Part shown: piece after piece, positions 1 through 7,110 of the stretch | How the letters are laid out: each line of letters opens with the position of its first letter | Numbering within the stretch: position 1 is the stretch's first letter | Source of the DNA: DATBAK01 sp036787815 | GTDB taxonomy: Bacteria; Actinomycetota; Acidimicrobiia; IMCC26256; PALSA-610 | Direction: 5' to 3' | Assembly (NCBI GenBank): GCA_036787815.1 | Contig: DAIQOP010000069.1 | Coordinates: forward strand, 1-16,130 | DNA: 16,130 nucleotides | Made by a program: the position numbers and the translations under genes | The notes under the pieces: generated by a model | The model's input: the letters and a program-made list of their open reading frames with translations, nothing else | Database searches by the model: none | What the model was told of the DNA's origin: nothing

Positions 1-722
1 CGACCTCGTACGAGACGTGGAGACGCTGCCCGCGCGAGTTCCTGCTCACGCACCTGCTGTCGGTGCCACCCAGCGACGGCATCCGGCCCACCGACAACGG
101 CCTGCTCCTCCACGAGCTGTTGCGGATCGTGCACGAACAGGGAAGCTGCCGCGATTCCGAGCACGTCCACGACGTCCTGGCCGGGCACGGGGTCGACGAC
201 GCGCACTTCGCCGGCATGCTCGCCCGCCACACGCGGCGCTGCCCCGATGCGGTCGAGACCGGCGCGCACGAGGTCGACCTCGCCCGTTTCCACCGGCTGC
301 CCGCGCCGATGTTCATGGTCACCGCCCGCATCGACGTGATCTGGGTGCACGACGGGTTCCTCGACGCGCGCGACTACAAGACCGGTGCGCGCTGGTACGA
401 GCGGGTCGCCGACGATCCCCGCGCGCGGGTGCAGGCGTTCGTGCTCGCGCAGCACGCGCAACGACGCGGTCTGCGGCTCCGGCTCCGCTACGAGCACCTC
501 GCGGCCGAGGTCGACGACGACCCCGAGCCCTACGAGCCCGACGACGACGAGCTCGCCGCAATCGACGAAGAGCTGCGCGCGACCGCGGCCGCGTGGTGGT
601 CGATCGACGAGTGGCGAGGCGTGGGCGACGCGGCCGTGTGCCAGTGGTGCCGCTTCCGGTCGATCTGCCCCGACAGCGCAACCCCCGGCGAACCCGGCTG
701 GCCGGTGCTGACGCTGTCATGA
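1..722 (+). CDS. PD-(D/E)XK nuclease, RecB/Cas4-like, 5' end outside window
   Basis: The reading frame is open from base 3 to the TGA at 720-722, so the start lies upstream; probably only a few residues are missing. It belongs to the RecB-type PD-(D/E)XK nuclease superfamily (PDDEXK_1). Visible landmarks are the N-terminal SYETWRRCPREF segment with the first cluster cysteine, a motif-I histidine in LLLHELL, the motif-II aspartate in TARID, the motif-III DYKTG core, and a QAFVLAQ helix matching the Q-motif. The C-terminal CQWCRFRSIC gives C-x2-C-x5-C, which with the first cysteine matches the four-cysteine iron-sulfur set of AddB/Cas4-type nucleases. Such stand-alone proteins are expected to act on DNA ends in repair, but the exact role is unknown. 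No cas genes or helicase are visible. The stop overlaps the next gene by ATGA, suggesting co-transcription. A GTG at 63 could serve as a start but would discard the first cysteine, so I reject it. Confidence 0.85.
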   Translation, partial: TSYETWRRCPREFLLTHLLSVPPSDGIRPTDNGLLLHELLRIVHEQGSCRDSEHVHDVLAGHGVDDAHFAGMLARHTRRCPDAVETGAHEVDLARFHRLPAPMFMVTARIDVIWVHDGFLDARDYKTGARWYERVADDPRARVQAFVLAQHAQRRGLRLRLRYEHLAAEVDDDPEPYEPDDDELAAIDEELRATAAAWWSIDEWRGVGDAAVCQWCRFRSICPDSATPGEPGWPVLTLS

Positions 723-2223
723 GCGACATCATCGATCCGCGCACGCCCGTGGTCGTCGGTGTCGGCGAGGTCGAGCAGCGGCCGAAGCGCGCGAGCCGAT
801 CCTGCTCTTCGCCGACGCGATCCGGGCCGCCGACGCCGACACCGGGAGCCCGGGCGCGCTCCTCGCGCGCGTCGACACGATCGCCGCGGTGCACATCGTC
901 TCGTGGCCGTACGCCGACGCCGGCGCGCGCGTCGCGCAGGAGTTGGGCATCGCGCCGCGCCGCACGGTGGTGAGCACGGTGGGCGGCAACAGCCCCCAGC
1001 TCCTCGTGAACGAGATGGCCGCCGACATCGCCGCAGGCCGGGCCGACGTCGTCGTGATCGGCGGAGCCGAATCCATGCACACGCGCTGGCGGGCCCGCCG
1101 CGAGCCACGGGTGCACCTCGAGTGGCCCGTCGACACCGGCGTCCCGTGCACCACCGTCATCGGCGACTCGAGGCCGGGCAACAACGACATCGAGCAGGCC
1201 CACTGGGCCGTGGCGCCGACGCACGTCTATCCCCTCTTCGAGACCGCGCTGCGCTCCGCGGCCGGGCGTTCCGTCGACGAGCATCAACGCGTCGTCGGCG
1301 CGCTCTGGGAGCGGTTCGCCGCCGCCGCAGCCGCCAATCCCCACGCGTGGTCGCGAGTCGCGTACTCCGCCGCGGAGATCTCGACGGCGGCTCCCGACAA
1401 CCGCATGGTCGTGTTCCCCTACACGAAGCGCATGTGCGCCAACATCGACGTCGATCAGGGCGCCGCGTTCCTGCTCTGCTCCTACGAAGCCGCGCGTGCG
1501 GCGGGGATCGCCGACGACCGCATCGTCTTCTTCCACTCGGGCGCCGACGCGCACGATCACTTCTTCGTCACCGAACGGGCCGCGCTGTGCGAGGCACCGG
1601 CCATCGGCATCGCCGCGAACGCCGCGCTCGCGGCCGCGGGCGTGGGCATCGACGACGTCGCGCGGTTCGACCTCTACTCGTGCTTCCCGGCCGCGGTCGA
1701 GATGGCGATGCACGCGCTGGGGTTGCGCGGCGTGGAGGGCGGCGACGAACGACCGCTCACCCTCACCGGCGGCCTGGGATTCGCCGGTGGCCCGGTCAAC
1801 AACTATCCGAGCCACGCGATCGCACGCATGGTCGATGCGTGTCGCGCCGACCCCGGTTCGTTCGGGTTGACGACTGCGCTCGGGTGGTACGCGACGAAGC
1901 ACTCAGTGGGCGTGTGGTCGAGCCGGCCACCGCAGGCGTTCGTACGGGTCGACCCCGCGGTCACCCAGGCCCGGGTCGACGCGCTCCCCCGCCGACACCC
2001 GGCGGGCATGGTCGACGGCCCGATGACGATCGAGGGCACCTCGGTCGTCATGGAACGCGACGGCACCCCGGCGGTCGCGATCGTCGCGGGCCTGCTCCCC
2101 GACGGCAGCCGGGCGCTCGCCAACTCCCGCGACGCCGACGTGATGACCGCCATGACCGTCGAGCCGTGGGAGGGCCGGATCGTGACGGTCGGGAACGACG
2201 GATCGACCAACCACCTGCGTTGA
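719..2223 (+). CDS. Thiolase-like protein (TLP1/SCP-x type) with apparent frameshift
   Basis: This is a thiolase-fold protein of the acetyl-CoA acetyltransferase-like, SCP-2/TLP1 group, about 501 residues once the frame is repaired. The ATG at 719 overlaps the upstream stop (ATGA) and encodes the typical N-terminus DPRTPVVVGVGEVEQRP. Homology then moves to another frame, with EAREPILLFADAIRAAD from about 784, so one base appears missing near 783/784. The rest is intact: ADVVVIGGAE, a YSCF segment at 1675-1686 at the thiolase HxxF position, and GGLGFAGGPVNN. A final domain of about 80 residues (RDGTPAVAIVAGLLPDGSRALAN) matches the additional C-terminal domain of TLP1 proteins. The nucleophilic cysteine region reads TVGGNSPQ, with no Cys, so classical thiolase chemistry is doubtful; an acyl-CoA or lipid-binding role is possible. 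The frameshift may be a sequencing error or a real inactivation. Without it, the downstream part could start at ATG 889 but would lack the N-terminal strand. Confidence 0.8.
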
Positions 2224-2244
2224 AGCGCGACCGGGCGCCTCACG

Positions 2245-2250
2245 TACGCT
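2245..2250 (+). promoter_or_regulatory. Candidate -10 element (TACGCT), leaderless DUF983 gene
   Basis: TACGCT fits the actinobacterial TANNNT -10 pattern. It ends 6 nt before the ATG at 2257, so transcription would begin at or next to the start codon. A TTGAAG about 19 nt upstream could be a weak -35. No purine-rich ribosome-binding site precedes the ATG, which is consistent with a leaderless message. Confidence 0.5.
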
Positions 2251-2256
2251 GATCGG

Positions 2257-2652
2257 ATGGCGACCAGCCGTACCACCATGTTTGTCCGCGGCTTCACGAA
2301 ACGCTGTGCGCGCTGCGGCTCCGGGAAGCTGTTCCGCAACTACCTCTCGATGGTGCCCGACTGCCCGCGCTGCGGGCTGCACTTCGAGCGTGAGCAGGGC
2401 TACTGGGCCGGCGCGCTGGCCATCAACATCATCTGCATCGGCGGCCTGTTCGCCGTGAGCTTCCTGATCGCGATGATCCTCACGGTGCCCGACGTACCGG
2501 TTCCGTTGATGCTCGCGATCTTCGTCCCGATGATGGCGCTGGGGCCGATCGTCTGGTACCCGTTCTCGAAGACGATCTGGGTCGCAGTCGACCGCGCGTT
2601 CCTCCAGCAGCTCGACGGCGGCATCGCGGCCGACGACGAGCACCGCATCTGA
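2257..2652 (+). CDS. DUF983 family zinc-ribbon membrane protein
   Basis: This is a 131-residue protein. Its N-terminal half has two Cys pairs, CARCGSGKLF (about residues 17-26) and CPRCGLHFE, the paired CxxC zinc-ribbon arrangement of DUF983 proteins. The GYWAGA segment that follows is typical of the family. Two hydrophobic helices then span about residues 50-73 and 78-95. The C-terminus is acidic and probably cytoplasmic. The function of DUF983 is not established; members are small inner-membrane proteins. The start is ATG 2257, chosen because the frame has no better upstream start and a TACGCT hexamer lies immediately before it. The gene ends in a palindrome shared with the convergent gene at 2662-2883. 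It is separated by 33 bp from the thiolase-like gene and may have its own promoter. Confidence 0.85.
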   Translation: MATSRTTMFVRGFTKRCARCGSGKLFRNYLSMVPDCPRCGLHFEREQGYWAGALAINIICIGGLFAVSFLIAMILTVPDVPVPLMLAIFVPMMALGPIVWYPFSKTIWVAVDRAFLQQLDGGIAADDEHRI

Positions 2653-2664
2653 ACCCCGGGTTCA
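2650..2664. terminator. Palindrome holding both convergent stop codons
   Basis: TGAACC-CCG-GGTTCA is an inverted repeat with a 6-bp stem and 3-nt loop. Its left TGA is the stop of the DUF983 gene, and its right TCA is the TGA stop of the minus-strand 73-residue gene. It may act as a small bidirectional hairpin terminator. No T-tract follows on either strand, so termination strength is doubtful. Confidence 0.4.
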
Positions 2665-2883
2665 GCCCGGCGGGCGCAGGTCGATGCGGAAGGTGAGGAT
2701 GCCGTTGTCGATCGACCACGTCGCGTCGCTCAGGATCGCGAAGTCGAGATAGTCGGTCTGCGCCGCGTCGATGAAGCGTTGCCGATCGGGACCCGCAACC
2801 GGGGGCAGCGGCCGGTTCCGCACCGCTTCCGCCCGCTCGCGAAACCGCGCCAACATCGCGTCGACGTCGAGCTCGTCAGCCAT
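2662..2883 (-). CDS. Conserved-looking small hypothetical protein (73 aa)
   Basis: I do not recognise a named family. The product is a soluble, charged 73-residue protein. It begins with an acidic/amphipathic helix (MADELDVDAMLARFRERAEAV), has a proline-containing middle (PLPPVAGPDRQRF), and ends with a segment likely to form beta strands, DNGILTFRIDLRPPG. No signal peptide, membrane helix or cysteine is present. The ATG at 2883 lies 9 bp after the prmC stop, so it could be the last gene of the rho-prmC operon. A TAGCGT hexamer overlapping the prmC stop could also drive a leaderless message. Regular codon use and tight packing between real genes support it as coding. Its position after prmC, where mycobacteria carry a Sua5-type gene, gives no functional clue. 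Confidence 0.65.
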   Translation of the reverse strand: MADELDVDAMLARFRERAEAVRNRPLPPVAGPDRQRFIDAAQTDYLDFAILSDATWSIDNGILTFRIDLRPPG

Positions 2884-2889
2884 GGCCCA

Positions 2890-2895
2890 ACGCTA
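2890..2895 (-). promoter_or_regulatory. Candidate -10 element (TAGCGT) before 73-aa gene
   Basis: On the minus strand TAGCGT is followed by 6 nt and then the ATG at 2883, the same geometry as at three other genes here. Its first three bases are the prmC stop codon TAG, so coincidence is more likely here than at the other sites. Confidence 0.3.
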
Positions 2896-3840
2896 CCGCC
2901 GCCCGGGTGCCCGCGCGACAAGGACGCGAGGTCGGCCCGTGAGGTCGTCGCGCACGACGACGTCGGTGAGACCGGCCGCGACGGCGAGCTCGGACGCGGA
3001 GCCCGACTGGTGCGGTGCGATCTCGACGACGACCGACGCACCCGGCGCCAGCCAGTGCCGAGCGCCGTGCACAACCATGTCGATCGCCTCGAGGCCGGTC
3101 GGTCCGCTCACGAGCGCGCCGCGCGGCTCGTAGCCCGCGACCTCCGCGGGCAGGGACCCGACCTCGGCCTCCGCGATGTACGGAGGGTTGGCGACGACGA
3201 GCGCGAGCTCACCGCGAAGCGTGTCGGGCAACGCGTCGAACCACGAGCCTTCGCAGAGGCGCACACGTGTCTGACCGCACCCGGCCACGTTGGCCCGGGC
3301 GACTTCCAGCGCCTCGCTGCTCACATCGCTCGCCCACACCAGCACCTCGGGAAGCTCGGCCGCGAGCGCGAGCGCGATCGCGCCCGAGCCGGTTCCGAGA
3401 TCGGCGATCACCGCTCGGGTCGACGCGTCGCGCGCGGCGCGTCCGCCGCGCCGCAGACCGACGCGCACGGCTTGCTCGAGCGCCGCCTCGACCACCCACT
3501 CGGTCTCGGGCCGCGGGATGAGCACCCGTTGATCGACCAACAGGTCGAGCTCCCGAAACGCCCACGATCCGAGCGCGTACTGCAACGGTTCTCCGCGCAG
3601 TCGCCGATCGACCATCGCGTCGAGGTGCGCCTGCGCGTTCTCGTGCGGCACCCGCTTCGAGATCGACATCCACTCGACACCCTCGTATCCCGACGCCGCT
3701 TCGACCAACCATCGCGCCTCGGCGTCGGCCGACGGCACACCTGCTTCCGCGAGCCGCCGGGCGATCGCGGCGCGCTGACTCGCCCAGCTCGGCCGCGGCG
3801 GCTGCGGCGGCTGCGGCGGCTGCGGACGAGCCTCGCTCAC
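2893..3840 (-). CDS. prmC: Release factor glutamine N5-methyltransferase PrmC
   Basis: PrmC (HemK) methylates the glutamine of the GGQ loop in peptide-chain release factors using S-adenosylmethionine. The 315-residue product has an N-terminal helical domain, RVLIPRPETEWVVE at about residues 106-119, the SAM-binding DLGTGSG at 147-153 and the diagnostic catalytic NPPY at 218-221. The start is GTG 3840, whose bases overlap the prfA stop as GTGA, so translation is probably coupled to that of its substrate RF1. The frame stays open far upstream inside prfA, but that part is not PrmC-like. The N-terminus contains a Pro-Gln repeat (PQPPQPPQPPRP) encoded by a 9-bp tandem repeat at 3800-3825; this is unusual but lies outside the catalytic domain. 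Confidence 0.95.
   Translation of the reverse strand: MSEARPQPPQPPQPPRPSWASQRAAIARRLAEAGVPSADAEARWLVEAASGYEGVEWMSISKRVPHENAQAHLDAMVDRRLRGEPLQYALGSWAFRELDLLVDQRVLIPRPETEWVVEAALEQAVRVGLRRGGRAARDASTRAVIADLGTGSGAIALALAAELPEVLVWASDVSSEALEVARANVAGCGQTRVRLCEGSWFDALPDTLRGELALVVANPPYIAEAEVGSLPAEVAGYEPRGALVSGPTGLEAIDMVVHGARHWLAPGASVVVEIAPHQSGSASELAVAAGLTDVVVRDDLTGRPRVLVARAPGRR
3800..3825. repeat. 9-bp tandem repeat within prmC 5' end
   Basis: GGCTGCGGC occurs at 3800-3808 and 3809-3817, and as a partial third copy from 3818. On the coding strand it specifies the Pro/Gln repeat at residues 6-16 of PrmC. It keeps frame and looks like a slippage-prone microsatellite. Confidence 0.8.
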
Positions 3841-4901
3841 TCGCCTCCGAGCTGCCGCTGCCGCTCGTCGGCCTTGAGCGCGTCGACGAACTCGTCGAGA
3901 TCGCCGTCGAGCACCCGGTCGAGCGCGTAGACCGTGAGGCCGACCCGGTGGTCGGTGACGCGGTTGTCCTTGTAGTTGTAGGTGCGGATCTTCTCGGAAC
4001 GCCCGCCGCTCTTCACCTGCTGCTTGCGCGCCGACGCGAGCTCCTCGTCCTGACGCTCCTGCTGGAGCTGCAGCAGGCGCGCGCGCAGGATCGCCATCGC
4101 ACGCTCGCGGTTCTGCAACTGGCTGCGCTCGTTCTGGCAGCTCGCGACCAGACCGGTCGGGATGTGGGTGAGCCGCACCGCGGAGTCCGTCGTGTTCACC
4201 GACTGCCCACCCGGTCCGCTCGACCGGAAGACGTCCATCTCGATGTCCTTCGGATCGATCTCGACATCGACCTCGTCGGCTTCCGGAAGCACCGCGACCG
4301 TCGCCGCGCTCGTGTGGATCCGGCCCTGGCTCTCGGTCTCGGGAACCCGCTGCACCCGATGCGGGCCACCCTCGTACTTGAGCGCCGACCACGCGTCCGG
4401 CCCCTTCACGACGAACGAGACGTCGCGGAAGCCGCCGTGATCCGACGGCTGGCTCGACAGCACGTCGAGCTTCAGGCCGTGGGTCTCGCAGAAGCGCTGG
4501 TACATCCGGAAGAGGTCGGCGGCCCAGAGGTTCGCCTCCTCGCCGCCCTCGGTGCCCTGGATGACCACGATCGCGTTGCGGCCGTCGTTCGGGTCGCGCG
4601 GCAGCAACAGCTCCTTGAGCTCCGATTCGAGCGTTTCGACCCGGGCTTCGAGCGTGCCGATCTCCGACTCGATCATCGCCTTCATCTCGGGATCGCCTTC
4701 GCCCGACAGCAACCCCCGGGCGTCGGTGAGCTCGGTGCCGGCGCCGCGCCACGCGCGGTAGCCCTCGACCACCGGCTTCAGCTCGGCGTACCGCCGCCCC
4801 GCGTCGCGCGTCGCGCGCCGATCACCGGCCGCCGCGATCTCCGACAGCCCCGCCTCGAGCTTGTCGAACTCCTCTTCCAGCTCCGAGAGCTGCTCGAACA
4901 C
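3837..4901 (-). CDS. prfA: Peptide chain release factor 1 (RF1)
   Basis: RF1 reads UAA and UAG stop codons in the ribosomal A site and triggers peptide release. The 354-residue length is typical of the family. The N-terminal coiled helices (residues 1-100) are followed by the PCRF core. The tripeptide anticodon of P-x-T type is PET at 187-189 in RVQRVPETESQGRIHTS, and the catalytic GGQ is at 231-233 in RSSGPGGQSVNTTDS. PxT distinguishes it from RF2, which uses SPF. The start is GTG 4901, three bases after the rpmE stop; the next gene, prmC, overlaps its stop by GTGA. The order rpmE-prfA-prmC couples synthesis of RF1 with the enzyme that methylates its GGQ. Confidence 0.97.
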   Translation of the reverse strand: MFEQLSELEEEFDKLEAGLSEIAAAGDRRATRDAGRRYAELKPVVEGYRAWRGAGTELTDARGLLSGEGDPEMKAMIESEIGTLEARVETLESELKELLLPRDPNDGRNAIVVIQGTEGGEEANLWAADLFRMYQRFCETHGLKLDVLSSQPSDHGGFRDVSFVVKGPDAWSALKYEGGPHRVQRVPETESQGRIHTSAATVAVLPEADEVDVEIDPKDIEMDVFRSSGPGGQSVNTTDSAVRLTHIPTGLVASCQNERSQLQNRERAMAILRARLLQLQQERQDEELASARKQQVKSGGRSEKIRTYNYKDNRVTDHRVGLTVYALDRVLDGDLDEFVDALKADERQRQLGGE

Positions 4902-4904
4902 GCC

Positions 4905-5165
4905 CTACGCCTGCGGCGCGGGGCGCTCCGAGGCGGGTCGCTTCTTGGCCGCGGCCTTGGCCGCCGTCGACTTGGCCAGCCGGCGCTGGAAGCGATCCAC
5001 CCGGCCACCGGTGTCGACCAGCTTCTGCTTGCCCGTGTAGAAGGGGTGGCACTCCGAGCAGAGCTCGACGCGGAGGGAATCAACCGTCGAGTGGGTCGTG
5101 AATTCGTTCCCGCAGGAACAGTGGACCTTGCACTCGACGTAGTTGGGGTGCGTATCGGTCTTCAC
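4905..5165 (-). CDS. rpmE: 50S ribosomal protein bL31, zinc-binding type
   Basis: This is an 86-residue bL31 of the large ribosomal subunit. It has the zinc-coordinating C+ signature: C16 and C18 in CSCGNEF, then C36 and C39 in LCSECHPFYTGKQ, followed by GGRVDRFQRR. The DSLRVELCSECHPFYTG core fits the family closely. About 20 residues beyond the usual end form an Ala/Lys/Pro-rich tail (STAAKAAAKKRPASERP). The start is GTG 5165, giving MKTDTHPNYVE, the usual bL31 N-terminus. It lies 61 bp after rho, with a GC hairpin between, and three bases before prfA. C+ bL31 proteins are often exchanged for C- paralogues under zinc limitation; no such paralogue or Zur site is visible here. Confidence 0.97.
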   Translation of the reverse strand: MKTDTHPNYVECKVHCSCGNEFTTHSTVDSLRVELCSECHPFYTGKQKLVDTGGRVDRFQRRLAKSTAAKAAAKKRPASERPAPQA

Positions 5166-5194
5166 GTGAGAGTCTCGTCTCTGCTCATCGTCGT

Positions 5195-5209
5195 CCGGGC
5201 TTCGCCCGG
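5195..5209 (-). terminator. GC-rich hairpin between rho and rpmE
   Basis: On the minus strand CCGGGC-GAA-GCCCGG gives a 6-bp all-GC stem with a GAA triloop, whose tip reads GCGAAGC, known as an exceptionally stable mini-hairpin. No U-tract follows, so it is more likely a partial attenuator or an RNA processing/stability element than a full terminator. It could set the ratio of rho to ribosomal and release-factor transcripts. Confidence 0.4.
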
Positions 5210-5226
5210 GCTGACGGGTGTGGTCT

Positions 5227-7110
5227 CTAGGCTCCCATGCCGGAAGGGGCCTTGGCGATCTGGGCCAGGAACTCGTCGTTGCTCTTGGTGGTGCGGATCT
5301 TGTCGATCAGCAGCTCGAGCCCCGCGCCCCCCTCTAACGCATTGAGCACCCGCCGTAATTTCCAGATCTGCTGGAGGGCGACCCGGTCGAAGAGGAGCTC
5401 CTCGTGGCGGGTGCTCGACTGCTCGACGTCGATCGCGGGGTAGATCCGGCGTTCGGCGAGCCGCCGGTCGAGGCGCAGCTCCATGTTCCCGGTGCCCTTG
5501 AACTCCTCGAAGATGTGCTCGTCCATCTTGGAGTTGGTCTCGACGAGGGCCGTCGCGATGATCGTGAGCGAGCCGCCCTCCTCGACGTTGCGGGCCGCCC
5601 CGAAGAACTTCTTGGGCGGGTAGAGGGCGCCGGCGTCGATGCCGCCGGACATGATCCGGCCCGATGCGGGCGCGGCCAGGTTGTAGGCGCGGGCGAGGCG
5701 GGTGATGCCGTCGAGGACGATCACGACGTCCTTGCCCATCTCGACCAGGCGCTTCGCCCGCTCGATCGTGAGCTCGGCGACCTGCGTGTGCTCCTCGGAC
5801 GGCCGGTCGAACGTGCTCGCCACGACCTCGCCGCGCAACACGTGGCGCCGCATGTCGGTGACCTCTTCGGGGCGCTCGTCGACGAGCAGCACCATGAGGT
5901 GCACCTCGGGGTTGTTGCGCTCGATCGAGTACACGATCTGCTTCAGGATCGTGGTCTTGCCGGCCTTCGGCGGCGAGACCACCATGCCCCGCTGGCCCTT
6001 CCCGATCGGTGCGATGAGGTCGACGATCCGACCGGTCATCTCGAGCGGGTTGTCGCGCTGCTCGAGGCGGAGGCGTTCGTCGGGGAAGAGCGGCGTGAGG
6101 TCTTCGAAGCGCGGTCGCGCGCGGGCCTCGTCGGGGGTCATGCCGTTGATCTCGTCGACGCGCATCAGCGCCGGGTACTTCTCCGTGGTCGCCGCCGCGC
6201 GTGTGGCGCCCTTGATGAAGTCACCCTTGCGCAACGCGAACCGGCGCACCTGCGAAGCCGACACGTACGCGTCGTCGCGACCCGCGAGGTAGCTGCCGGT
6301 GCGGAGGAACCCGTAGCCCTCGTCGCGCAGGTCGAGGAGACCCTCGACCTCGACGGCGACCTCGCCACCACCACCGCCGCCACCACCGCCGCCACCACTC
6401 ACGGCATCCTCCGGACGTTGCTCGAAGCCGCGGTCGCGATCCCGATCGCGACCCCGTCGGCGACGCCGCCGCTTGTTGCCGGCGGTCTCGAAGTCGTCAC
6501 GCGCTCCTGGCGCGCCGTTGACGCCGGAATCGCCACCCGCGCCGTCGTCGGAAGGTGCCGGGCCGCCCGCCGCCACATTCGCGGTGGCGCCGTGCGCGGC
6601 CGTGCCGGTGGATGCGGCGGCCGCAGCCCCGTGGTCGTCGTGACCGTGCTCGTCGTGACGGTGGTCGTCGTGCTCGTCGCGGTGGTTCGTGCCGGCGTGA
6701 TCCACGTGGTCCGCATGATCGGCGTGGTCCGTCTGCTCCGGAGCGCGCGTCGCCTCGGCCGAACGGGAGGAGGCACCGACCGACGCCGAGGTGGTGGCGC
6801 GCCGGGGCCGGACCGGGATGATCTCGGGCTCGCCACCCGCGGCGGTCGCGGCGATGGCGGCCTCCTCGTCGGCCAGCGCGTCGAGATCGCTCTTCGCGGC
6901 CGTCGAACGGATCTTGCGCGGTTTCGGTGCCGAGTCGGCGCCCGTGCTCCCGCCGTTGCGCGCACCGGCGGTCGCGCCGAGGATCGCGTCGACCAGCTCG
7001 GCCTTCTTCAGCCGGCTGACGGCCTTCAGGCCGAGTGCCCCGGCGATCGCCTGCAGCTGCTCGCGGTCCTTGCCGTCGAGCGCTGCGCGCTCGAAGGTCT
7101 CGTTGCTCAT
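5227..7110 (-). CDS. rho: Transcription termination factor Rho with extended N-terminal insert
   Basis: Rho is the hexameric RNA-dependent ATPase/helicase that terminates transcription. The 627-residue product contains a Rho_N domain (about 10-46, LDGKDREQLQAIAGALGLKA) and a low-complexity insert at about 50-250. The cold-shock-like RNA-binding domain is at about 254-320 (DLRDEGYGFLRT) and the ATPase domain follows. Walker A is SPPKAGKT (379-386), Walker B is HLMVLLVDE (404-412), and the Q/R-loop region is SKMDEHIFEEFKGTGNMELR (527-546). Actinobacterial Rho proteins commonly carry such inserts. This one has a His/Asp-rich block (128-160), an Arg/Asp-rich block (213-228) and an 11-residue glycine run (239-249). 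The start is ATG 7110, with GAGGAG 6 nt upstream. It follows the ApgM-like gene after 280 bp and precedes rpmE. Confidence 0.98.
   Translation of the reverse strand: MSNETFERAALDGKDREQLQAIAGALGLKAVSRLKKAELVDAILGATAGARNGGSTGADSAPKPRKIRSTAAKSDLDALADEEAAIAATAAGGEPEIIPVRPRRATTSASVGASSRSAEATRAPEQTDHADHADHVDHAGTNHRDEHDDHRHDEHGHDDHGAAAAASTGTAAHGATANVAAGGPAPSDDGAGGDSGVNGAPGARDDFETAGNKRRRRRRGRDRDRDRGFEQRPEDAVSGGGGGGGGGGGEVAVEVEGLLDLRDEGYGFLRTGSYLAGRDDAYVSASQVRRFALRKGDFIKGATRAAATTEKYPALMRVDEINGMTPDEARARPRFEDLTPLFPDERLRLEQRDNPLEMTGRIVDLIAPIGKGQRGMVVSPPKAGKTTILKQIVYSIERNNPEVHLMVLLVDERPEEVTDMRRHVLRGEVVASTFDRPSEEHTQVAELTIERAKRLVEMGKDVVIVLDGITRLARAYNLAAPASGRIMSGGIDAGALYPPKKFFGAARNVEEGGSLTIIATALVETNSKMDEHIFEEFKGTGNMELRLDRRLAERRIYPAIDVEQSSTRHEELLFDRVALQQIWKLRRVLNALEGGAGLELLIDKIRTTKSNDEFLAQIAKAPSGMGA
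6631..6729 (-). other. His/Asp-rich segment of the Rho insert
   Basis: Residues 128-160 of Rho contain 11 histidines among many Asp/Glu residues, starting with DHADHADHVDHAG and continuing through DEHDDHRHDEHGHDDH. The DNA is correspondingly repetitive (GTCGTG/GTGGTC triplets). Such a block could bind divalent metals or act as a disordered linker; nothing in the sequence decides between these. Confidence 0.85.

Noticed and set aside
4335..4343. PET in place of PAT/PVT in the RF1 stop-codon reading motif
   Set aside because: The middle residue of the P-x-T motif varies in functional RF1 proteins; the flanking RVQRVP and ESQGRIHTS are normal.
3841..4752. Upstream extension of the prmC frame through prfA
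   Set aside because: The frame is open only because of GC-rich codons; PrmC homology begins after GTG 3840, which overlaps the prfA stop.
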